From a candidate division FCPU426 bacterium (lineage in GTDB: Bacteria; Oederibacteriota; PGYV01; Palsa-1178): a DNA stretch of 5,035 nt. The stretch spans positions 1 to 5,035 of the forward strand of contig PMTB01000097.1 of the NCBI GenBank assembly GCA_003167475.1, given 5' to 3'. The translations under genes were made by a program, and so were the position numbers. The notes under the pieces were generated by a model. It made no database searches, was not told the origin of the DNA, and saw only the letters and a list, made by a program, of their open reading frames with translations. Shown here one piece after another: positions 1 through 5,035 of this stretch (position 1 is its first letter; every line of letters starts with the position of its first letter).

Positions 1-1581
1 ATATTCCTCGAGATAAAAAGGGGAAAGCGGGAAGCTCCATTCCTCTTTTTTGCCGTCATATACGCCGCCGAGTGACGCCACCTTTTTCAGACCCCATACT
101 TCATTGCAGTCCTGTGTGTGCCCCCCGCAGTCGTGGGAGTAGAAAGTGTCGAGTATCTTGTAATTGGACCCGTAAAGCACCTGCCCCCTGGTATCATCCA
201 CGGCCTTGTTTGTGGCTTTGCTTTCCCCGTCAATGCCGGCGTAAACGGCGCAGTGCTGCTGGTTGCACACGTCATAACCCTGCCTGCGGTGGCGGTCCAT
301 ATGCTGCAGCGTGTAAGTACGCGCCGCCACTGCCTGGGCCTTTAAGGCCTCCAACGGCCAGTCCGGCGGCATTTCGGCCGGCACTACGCCGTACAGGTAT
401 TCCTCCAGGTTCACTATATTTATCAAGGTGAAGCCTTTGTCCTGGTACCTGACCTGGAAATCACCCCTGTAAGTCGTGTCCTTTTTCTCCGACCAGTAAA
501 ACCCTTCCGCATACTGGACATTGTAAATAGTGGTGGAAGCCTCGGGGTTGTAGCGCGAGACATACATATCCCGCTTGAAGTAAATTTTCACTTTCCCATC
601 GGAGAAATAAGGCTCTTTTTTGGCCTTGTCATAGGCAAAAAAGTATTCCGAAAGTTTGTCGCCTTTCATTATGGATTCAGAACGGTCGTTCACAAAGTCA
701 AAATCACTCCCGCACTTGAAGCTTATGGATGACGCCTCCTCCATAAGCCCAACCCTTATCTCCACGATATTGGAACTGTTTATTACCCCTGTTTTATCGG
801 GCGGCACCGCCTGTGAGCGCTGTGTTTTCTTGAACCTGGTGTATTCCAGGGCTTTCTGCTGCAGGAACGGTATGCTTGCCATGAAACTTTTTGTCTTTTG
901 AATGGCAATTTCATCCGTTGTATCCACGTCTCCCACCTTGCGCCAGTAGGCGTAGGCGTTAATATTCTCATTTTTGGACTCGTATAGTTTGGCTATTTTC
1001 CTGTTGAGTTCCGTATACGTCTTATCATGCTTGATCGCCAGCTTGTACTCGGATATGGCCTTGTCTATATCCCCTTCGGCTTCATAGAGCTGCCCCAGCT
1101 TTATATAAGTAATATTTTTGTTCGGGTCGGCTTCCACTGCTTCACTCAACTTTTCCTCGGATTCGTCAAACTTACCGGCTTCAAGCAGGATGCAGCCCCA
1201 CCAGTAATAAACCTCCCAGTTCACAATGTTTTTGAAAACAAGGTCCTTTATAGAGGCTTCGGCATTGGTGGTGTCACCCAGGAAATAAAATGTTTTTGCC
1301 ATCTCAAAACGCGCCCTGTTCTCATTTTCCACCGTGGCGGTGATCTGGCCGTACGCGGCAAGCGCCTCGGAGTTGCGCCCGAATTCCTTCAGGACAGAGG
1401 CCAACTCAAAGAGCTTCATCTTATTATGATTGTCCGAGGAGGCGTCCAGGATGAATCCCGAAATGGAATTTTCAATATTGTCGGAGTAATACCCGTCAAG
1501 TGACGAAGCGCGGGATGAAAATGGGTGTAAAACAAATATAAAAACCGCGGCTATAAAAGCCGCGGCATGACGCGTCCTCAT
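1..1581 (-). CDS. Secreted TPR-SpoIID domain protein, probable peptidoglycan lytic transglycosylase, 3' end cut by the window
   Basis: The frame is open for 527 codons to the window edge. Residues 1-26 form a signal peptide (basic start, core AAAFIAAVFIFVLHPF, likely cleavage after SRA). Helical repeats of TPR type fill about 50-215, clearest at YYWWGCILLEAGKFDESEEK (126-145) and YIKLGQLYEAEGDIDKAISE (159-178). A SpoIID domain follows from about 272, with the hallmark stretch from NLEEYLYGVVPAEMP (391-405) through EALKAQAVAARTY (411-423), then AVYAGIDGES, NKAVDDTRGQVL and SHDCGGHT. Glu403 in PAEMP matches the catalytic glutamate of SpoIID, which cleaves glycan strands stripped of stem peptides. 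CNQQHC (439-444) resembles the cysteine pair linked to zinc in clostridial SpoIID. The ATG overlaps the lptB stop (ATGA), with no strong ribosome site, so coupling is likely. The role is inferred: wall turnover in a diderm, not necessarily sporulation. Confidence 0.88.
   Translation of the reverse strand, partial: MRTRHAAAFIAAVFIFVLHPFSSRASSLDGYYSDNIENSISGFILDASSDNHNKMKLFELASVLKEFGRNSEALAAYGQITATVENENRARFEMAKTFYFLGDTTNAEASIKDLVFKNIVNWEVYYWWGCILLEAGKFDESEEKLSEAVEADPNKNITYIKLGQLYEAEGDIDKAISEYKLAIKHDKTYTELNRKIAKLYESKNENINAYAYWRKVGDVDTTDEIAIQKTKSFMASIPFLQQKALEYTRFKKTQRSQAVPPDKTGVINSSNIVEIRVGLMEEASSISFKCGSDFDFVNDRSESIMKGDKLSEYFFAYDKAKKEPYFSDGKVKIYFKRDMYVSRYNPEASTTIYNVQYAEGFYWSEKKDTTYRGDFQVRYQDKGFTLINIVNLEEYLYGVVPAEMPPDWPLEALKAQAVAARTYTLQHMDRHRRQGYDVCNQQHCAVYAGIDGESKATNKAVDDTRGQVLYGSNYKILDTFYSHDCGGHTQDCNEVWGLKKVASLGGVYDGKKEEWSFPLSPFYLEEY
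1537..1566 (-). repeat. 15-bp tandem direct repeat in the signal-peptide codons of the SpoIID gene
   Basis: Two adjacent 15-base units on the minus strand, GCCGCGGCTTTTATA (1566-1552) and GCCGCGGTTTTTATA (1551-1537), differ at one base. They encode AAAFI and AAVFI in the hydrophobic core. Because each unit carries the palindrome CCGCGG, the duplication also creates the hairpin described at the same place. Confidence 0.85.
1540..1566 (-). terminator. Terminator-like hairpin with T-tract at the lptB/SpoIID junction
   Basis: On the minus strand CCGCGGCT (1565-1558) pairs with AGCCGCGG (1552-1545) around a five-base TTTAT loop, extendable by one G-T pair (1566/1544). TTTTT follows at once, then ATATTTGTTTT. 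The stem begins about 12 bases after the lptB stop, where an operon terminator would be expected, yet it lies inside codons 6-14 of the SpoIID gene. It is oriented only for minus-strand transcripts. It may be a true terminator or attenuator, or a by-product of alanine-rich signal-peptide codons (see the overlapping tandem repeat). Confidence 0.55.
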
Positions 1582-2324
1582 AAGGTGAATTTTTCCCCGA
1601 GGTATATTTGCCTTGCCTTTTTATCCTTGATGAGTTTTGAGGCGTTTCCGTGCAGGAGTATCTTTCCCTCATAAAGGATGTAGGCCCTGTCGGTTATCGA
1701 AAGCGTCTCCCTGACATTGTGGTCCGTGATAAGTATGCCGATACCTTTTTTCTTCAAATACCTTATTATGTTCTGTATATCATTCACGGCTATCGGGTCT
1801 ATCCCCACGAACGGCTCGTCCAGGAGGATAAACTTCGGGGAAAGCACAAGCGCCCTGGCGATCTCGGTCCTGCGGCGCTCGCCGCCGGAGAGCGTATATG
1901 CCTTCTGCTTGCGCAGATGGGATATCTTGAACTCCTCCAGCAGGTGCTCGAGTTTCTTATCCCGCTCTTCCTGGGATATGTCCATGAACTCAAGGACGGA
2001 CTTTATATTTTCCTCGACCGAAAGCCTCCTGAAAATGGAGGGTTCCTGCGCCAGGTATGACATGCCGAGCCTGGCCCGTTTGTACATGGCCATGTCCGTG
2101 ATGTCGGTAATTTTCTTTTCTTTTTTCAGCCCCTCTTCGAGGTATATTTTACCAAGGTCAGGCTGTATTATGCCGAGTATCATGTAAAAAGTCGTTGTCT
2201 TTCCTGCGCCATTGGGGCCCAAAAGCCCCACAATCTCGCCTTCATTGACTTCTATGTTTACGTCATTTACTACCCGTTTTTTGTTGTACATCTTTACCAG
2301 GTGTTCCGTTTTTATTTGTCTCAA
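1578..2324 (-). CDS. lptB: LPS export ABC transporter ATP-binding protein LptB
   Basis: Cytoplasmic ATPase of the LptB2FG complex, which powers extraction of LPS from the inner membrane. It has Walker A GPNGAGKTT (36-44), Q-loop LAQEPSIFRRLS (Gln93), ABC signature LSGGERRR (145-152), Walker B FILLDEP (catalytic Glu170) and the H-switch in DHNVRETL (His202); the end YLGEKFTL matches the LptB C-terminus. The start is called at TTG 2324, giving 248 residues: AAGGAGG lies six bases upstream, and the distance to the first conserved tyrosine (residue 13) equals that in E. coli LptB. A longer frame opening at TTG 2351 would translate the ribosome site itself. About eight extra, lysine-rich residues (LEEGLKKEKK, 62-71) lie between Walker A and the Q-loop. 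The gene starts 62 bases inside lptA and shares ATGA with the next gene. lptF and lptG are not in the window. Confidence 0.96.
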   Translation of the reverse strand: MRQIKTEHLVKMYNKKRVVNDVNIEVNEGEIVGLLGPNGAGKTTTFYMILGIIQPDLGKIYLEEGLKKEKKITDITDMAMYKRARLGMSYLAQEPSIFRRLSVEENIKSVLEFMDISQEERDKKLEHLLEEFKISHLRKQKAYTLSGGERRRTEIARALVLSPKFILLDEPFVGIDPIAVNDIQNIIRYLKKKGIGILITDHNVRETLSITDRAYILYEGKILLHGNASKLIKDKKARQIYLGEKFTL

Positions 2325-3126
2325 CTTGTACCTCCTTTTGGGCTGTTTCAAAGTCTTTGTAGAAAAGTTTGGTCCATATGTTTTGGGTAAGTTTCATCGA
2401 CTTTTTATCCACATTCATGAGTACGCTGTCCGCTATCATAAGGCTCTTTGACTTTTTTATCAGCGGGAACCCTGTCATATACAGCTCCCTGGTTTCATCA
2501 TTGTATCTCACTTCATCGCAAAAGGCTATTATATCTTTCATGGTTATCCTGATCCGTTTTTTTACCTTTTTTGCCGTCAGGGTGTTGTCGGCCGCGTTGA
2601 ACTGCAGTTCCTCGGCTTTGAGCACGACTGTGTCCCCGTTTGCGAGCTTTTTATGCGCCGTGACGTCGTCATAGGCGTAAACCATGGAAAGCTTGTCCTT
2701 ATAGTCGAGCCTCCCGCATTCTATGTAAACGCCCTGCTGCTTGTAGAGCGCCCTTACATTGCCGGTCGCCTGCGCGCTTTGCTTGTAGTCCCTGCTCACG
2801 AGCATATCGGACTTTATAAGCACATCGGCGGCTTCAGCCACCACGTTGCCGCGGAATACGGCCTCGGATGTTTCCTTATTGTAGTTCATTGTATCCGAAT
2901 TTATTACAAGCTGCTTTATTTTGAATTTGTTGCCGCGGGCCTTGGGCTGGCCCGATTTAGCCGCTTCCGGGGATAAAATTGCCGCGGCTGTGTTTGTCAT
3001 CGCTGAGCCCGAGGTAACGGGGCCAGTTTCCTTTTTTTCTCCGGTCTTTTTAAGGATTTCCGGGCCCGCGCATGAGGCTGCCAGGAGCAGAAGCGCCCCG
3101 AACAGGATTATCACAGGTGCTTTCAT
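2263..3126 (-). CDS. lptA: LPS transport periplasmic protein LptA (OstA-like), predicted lipoprotein
   Basis: LptA forms the periplasmic bridge of stacked beta-jellyrolls between LptC and the outer-membrane LptD. The 287-residue protein begins with a signal peptide ending in LAASC (Cys19), a plausible lipobox. A polar, Ala/Gly/Lys-rich linker covers about residues 20-66. The OstA/LptA domain covers about 67-250, built of recurring strand units around DTMNYN, DMLVSRDYK, GRLDYKDK, EELQFNA, DEVRYNDE and DSVLMNV, with FRGNV and ATGNV turns typical of the family. The C-terminal tail is polar and lysine/glutamine-rich. It is longer than E. coli LptA (185 residues), mainly through the linker and tail. 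E. coli LptA is soluble, so lipidation here would be a real difference; the lipobox is less perfect than that of LptC. ATG 3126 overlaps the lptC stop by ATGA, and the last 62 bases also encode the start of lptB. Confidence 0.88.
   Translation of the reverse strand: MKAPVIILFGALLLLAASCAGPEILKKTGEKKETGPVTSGSAMTNTAAAILSPEAAKSGQPKARGNKFKIKQLVINSDTMNYNKETSEAVFRGNVVAEAADVLIKSDMLVSRDYKQSAQATGNVRALYKQQGVYIECGRLDYKDKLSMVYAYDDVTAHKKLANGDTVVLKAEELQFNAADNTLTAKKVKKRIRITMKDIIAFCDEVRYNDETRELYMTGFPLIKKSKSLMIADSVLMNVDKKSMKLTQNIWTKLFYKDFETAQKEVQVETNKNGTPGKDVQQKTGSK
2331..2337 (-). promoter_or_regulatory. Ribosome binding site of lptB, inside lptA
   Basis: On the minus strand AAGGAGG is followed by six bases and TTG at 2324-2322. 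It is a near-perfect Shine-Dalgarno sequence embedded in lptA codons (Lys-Glu-Val region near residue 265), and it fixes the lptB start. It suggests that lptB is translated independently as well as by coupling. Confidence 0.85.
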
Positions 3127-3683
3127 TGCTTGACGGCTTCCTGCATGTCCTTTGCCGTCAGCCTGACCTGCTTTTTGATGACCATATTCTCCATGGAAGA
3201 GTCGGACTCAAAACCTATCCCCTTTAATACCGACTGCCCTTTTATTATTATGACCTGTTCATCGGAATATATTTTTTTTTGCGCGTTGTCCCAGAAGAGT
3301 TTTTCCGTTTTAAGCACCATGCCGTTGGAAGCCGTGTACCTTACATTTTCGCTCACTTCCATGAAATTAGTGTCTGTCTGTATCACCGCCCTTTTGCCTG
3401 TGGTGGTGGCGTAAGCCCCGTTTTTCTCAAAAGTCTTCATGTTAAAATTCTGCACATATATCTTTTTTTTCATCTCAAATACCTGTGCGTTTTTGCCCTC
3501 TATTTCCCACTCTTTCCTGCCCTTGTCGGTGGACATGAGCCTGAACCCCTCGATGACATAATTCGGTATGTCCTCGACTTTGCTGTTAGCCGGCAGGCTG
3601 GGTTTTATTTTTTTTTCACCGCCGCACCCGCATAACAAAAGTAAAACCGCTGTGATGGCTGTCATCAGTAATATCCGCTTCAT
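3123..3683 (-). CDS. lptC: LPS export ABC transporter periplasmic protein LptC, predicted lipoprotein
   Basis: LptC takes LPS from the LptB2FG transporter and passes it to LptA in the periplasm. From ATG 3683 the protein has 186 residues: a short basic start, a hydrophobic core and a lipobox LCGC with the lipidated cysteine at about residue 20, then a short lysine-rich linker. The beta-jellyroll region follows, with typical family strings: WEIEGKNAQVFE (59-70), TEKLFWDNAQKKIYSDEQV (126-144) and GIGFESDSSMEN (155-166). A GTG at 3689 would add two residues, but AAAGG at 3690-3694 lies six bases before ATG 3683 and decides for the ATG. E. coli LptC has a transmembrane anchor instead; a lipid anchor is the difference here. 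It starts 9 bases after the lpxL stop and overlaps lptA by ATGA. Three runs of 8-9 adenines (sense strand) lie in its Lys-Lys-Ile codons. Confidence 0.87.
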   Translation of the reverse strand: MKRILLMTAITAVLLLLCGCGGEKKIKPSLPANSKVEDIPNYVIEGFRLMSTDKGRKEWEIEGKNAQVFEMKKKIYVQNFNMKTFEKNGAYATTTGKRAVIQTDTNFMEVSENVRYTASNGMVLKTEKLFWDNAQKKIYSDEQVIIIKGQSVLKGIGFESDSSMENMVIKKQVRLTAKDMQEAVKQ

Positions 3684-3689
3684 TTTCAC

Positions 3690-3694
3690 CCTTT
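3690..3694 (-). promoter_or_regulatory. Ribosome binding site of lptC, overlapping the acyltransferase stop codon
   Basis: On the minus strand AAAGG shares bases with the TAA stop of the acyltransferase gene (3695-3693) and is followed by six bases (GTGAAA) and the ATG at 3683-3681. The spacing favours this ATG over the GTG at 3689, which sits directly against the purine run. Confidence 0.65.
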
Positions 3695-4610
3695 AAATTC
3701 CGGTTTTTCCAACCGTGCTTTTCCATCGCTCATGTATCCACACCCACTGTTCCGGGTATTGCCTTATCACGGCGCTTATCTCGTCATTATATCTTAAAGC
3801 TATGGATTCCACAGTATCTTTTTCATCCGGTATATACGGTTTATTGACAGTTATTTTATAGTACCCATCTTCCCGTCTTGTAATAAAAACCGTGGCTATA
3901 TATGCCCCGTATTTTTTTGCGAGTATTGCGGGTGCGACCGGGGTCTTTGCAGGTATACCAAGAAAGGGTATTATCATGCTTTCCACGGAAGTGTCCTGGT
4001 CGACAAGCACGCCAAGAGCCATTTGACCGCTTTTTAATCCCCTTATCATTTCCCTTGAAATATTATCCTTGTCAAAGATTTCATAACCCGAATTAACCCT
4101 TGTTGAATTCACTATCTTTTCCAGATTCCGATCAAATATTTTTTTTCCTATGGCGCCCACCCTGGGCCAGCCCATGACGCACTTGGCGTATACCGGAACC
4201 AGTTCCCAGTTTGCCAGATGCGGGGTGATGGATATAAGCGACCTGCCTTCTTTTATTGCTTTTTCACAGTATTCAACCCCTTCTGCTTCCTTTACCAAAG
4301 ACGATATCCTTTCGGGTGTCCAGGTTGAAAATTTTGCAAATTCAAAAACTCCGATACCCAGGTTTCGGCACACCTTCCTGGCGAACAGCGCCTTTGCTTT
4401 ATCATCGATGGCGCCCATGCCGTAAACTATATCCAGGTTTTTGAATATCTTATTCCTTTCCTTTGGCGCGAAAACGTAAAAAACAAAACCAATAAATCCG
4501 CCTATAAACCTGCCAAAACCCCATGGAACAAAAAAAATAAAACATTTGAGCATCAGGATAAAAACATAAAGGAAAAAATTCCTGACTTTCTTAAAGAAGG
4601 GGTTTTTCAT
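3693..4610 (-). CDS. Lipid A biosynthesis late acyltransferase, LpxL/HtrB family
   Basis: A 305-residue inner-membrane acyltransferase that should transfer a secondary acyl chain from acyl-ACP to lipid A, usually after KDO addition. The N-terminus has hydrophobic stretches at about residues 11-30 and 34-48, which anchor the enzyme. The catalytic HX4E motif is present as HLANWE (His131, Glu136). Family blocks follow: LVDQD near 202-206, IPFLGIPAKTPVAPAILAKKYGA near 214-236, and PEQWVWIHERWK at 286-297. Length matches the family. ATG 4610 is the first start after an in-frame TAA and lies inside the end of kdsC. Its only purine-rich upstream element, AAGG, sits one base from the ATG, too close for a normal ribosome site, so translational coupling to kdsC is likely. 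Whether it is LpxL-, LpxM- or LpxP-like, and its acyl-chain preference, cannot be told, so no symbol is given. Confidence 0.92.
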   Translation of the reverse strand: MKNPFFKKVRNFFLYVFILMLKCFIFFVPWGFGRFIGGFIGFVFYVFAPKERNKIFKNLDIVYGMGAIDDKAKALFARKVCRNLGIGVFEFAKFSTWTPERISSLVKEAEGVEYCEKAIKEGRSLISITPHLANWELVPVYAKCVMGWPRVGAIGKKIFDRNLEKIVNSTRVNSGYEIFDKDNISREMIRGLKSGQMALGVLVDQDTSVESMIIPFLGIPAKTPVAPAILAKKYGAYIATVFITRREDGYYKITVNKPYIPDEKDTVESIALRYNDEISAVIRQYPEQWVWIHERWKSTVGKTGI

Positions 4611-5035
4611 ACCTTAAGTACCTTGTGATTGCATTTTTCCATAAACCCTGCGCTTTAAGCACCATCTCAATGGTTTCCCTGACGCATCCCCTGCCGCCGA
4701 ACGAGCGGCATATATGGTCCGCGGCCTTCCTGGCTTCAGCGCACGCATCGGCGGGAGCCGATGAAAAACCGCACTTATTCATGACGGGGATGTCTATTAT
4801 TTCATCCCCTACAAAACATATTTCTTCATCCTTAAGGCAGAACTTATCCTTGATGTCCTCATAGGCCTCGATCTTAACAAGTATATTCTGGTATACCGCT
4901 TCAATTTTCAGTTCCTCAGCGCGTATATCTATGACCTTGGAATACCTGCCGCTTAAGATGGCAAACTTCATGCCCGCATGGTGGGCGATGGAAATGCCGG
5001 AGCCGTCCTTTACATTAAAAGCCTTATACTCCGTG
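4591..5035 (-). CDS. kdsC: 3-deoxy-D-manno-octulosonate 8-phosphate phosphatase, 5' end cut by the window
   Basis: HAD-superfamily phosphatase that removes phosphate from KDO-8-phosphate in the cytoplasm, the step before CMP-KDO formation. The open frame continues to the window edge; an internal ATG at 4971 is not the true start because family-conserved sequence lies upstream of it (TEYKAFNVKDGSGI, then AHHAG). 147 residues are visible. Motifs in order are the DGSGI segment, ILSGR (HAD motif II region), a lysine in NILVKIEAYEDI, VGDEIIDIPVM (motif IV acidic residues, metal site) and GGRGCVRE near the C-terminus. The missing N-terminus (roughly 25-30 residues by family length) should hold the nucleophile DxDG motif, so catalytic competence cannot be checked. 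The usual ADAHP segment reads ADACAEA, and this half is rich in cysteine. The related NeuA- or KDN-type phosphatases are alternatives, but the lpxL-lptCAB neighbours favour KDO. The stop lies 20 bases inside the next gene. Confidence 0.9.
   Translation of the reverse strand, partial: TEYKAFNVKDGSGISIAHHAGMKFAILSGRYSKVIDIRAEELKIEAVYQNILVKIEAYEDIKDKFCLKDEEICFVGDEIIDIPVMNKCGFSSAPADACAEARKAADHICRSFGGRGCVRETIEMVLKAQGLWKNAITRYLRYEKPLL

Noticed and set aside
72..431. Open frame of 119 codons on the plus strand, with other plus-strand frames such as 1027-1503 and 1717-2187.
   Set aside because: They lie antisense to clearly conserved genes, have no recognisable domains, and are rich in Arg/Pro/Cys or hydrophobic shadow composition.
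1552..1568. A five-codon out-of-frame mini-ORF (MPRLL, ATG at 1568) preceded by GAGG and ending in the loop of the junction hairpin, like an attenuator leader peptide.
   Set aside because: Five codons are easily found by chance, there is no run of regulatory codons, and the in-frame SpoIID start at 1581 has a good signal peptide.
2212..2228. Inverted repeat GGGGC...GCCCC in lptB.
   Set aside because: It is only a five-base stem within Walker A codons (glycine/proline-rich), with no T-tract.
2325..2351. An upstream TTG (2351) as the lptB start, adding nine residues.
   Set aside because: It would place the AAGGAGG ribosome site inside the coding region, has no ribosome site of its own, and gives an N-terminus longer than the family.
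4746..4763. Inverted repeat CATCGGC-GGGA-GCCGATG inside kdsC.
   Set aside because: There is no T-tract after it on the transcribed strand, and it lies in conserved coding sequence, so it is probably chance.
4591..4971. A short complete 126-residue kdsC starting at ATG 4971.
   Set aside because: The frame stays open to the window edge and the upstream residues (KDGSGI...AHHAG) are conserved in KdsC, so the gene is cut by the window and is not short.

Overview
The window is a tightly packed, single-strand gene cluster. All six recognisable genes lie on the minus strand, and no gap between genes exceeds about 10 bases. Read in transcription order (right to left) they are: the 3' part of a KDO-8-phosphate phosphatase gene (kdsC), a lipid A late acyltransferase gene of the LpxL/HtrB family, lptC, lptA, lptB, and the 5' part of a large gene for a secreted TPR-SpoIID protein. 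Both end genes run off the window, and no promoter is visible, so the promoter is expected beyond the right edge.

The organism is a diderm (Gram-negative) bacterium that makes KDO-containing lipopolysaccharide. GC content looks intermediate, with frequent ATA and AGG codons. The core kdsC-lptC-lptA-lptB order is the one known from proteobacteria. Three things depart from the E. coli arrangement: an acyltransferase gene sits between kdsC and lptC, a TPR-SpoIID gene stands where rpoN would follow lptB, and both LptC and LptA carry lipoprotein signals. This suits a diderm outside the well-studied proteobacteria, possibly an uncultured phylum, but the phylum cannot be fixed from the sequence alone.

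The genes form one pathway. KdsC completes KDO synthesis. The acyltransferase adds a secondary acyl chain to lipid A. LptB drives LPS extraction from the inner membrane. LptC and LptA form the periplasmic bridge that carries LPS to the outer membrane. The last gene probably encodes a peptidoglycan-cleaving enzyme of the SpoIID family, which would link LPS export to wall remodelling.

Translation looks coupled throughout: kdsC/lpxL overlap by 20 bases, lptC/lptA and lptB/spoIID overlap by ATGA, and lptB starts 62 bases inside lptA. The most unusual non-coding signal is a GC-rich hairpin followed by a T-rich tract, placed 11-12 bases after the lptB stop codon but inside the signal-peptide codons of the SpoIID gene. 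It looks like an intrinsic terminator or attenuator at the lpt/spoIID boundary. I see no RNA genes, mobile elements, CRISPR arrays or attachment sites.
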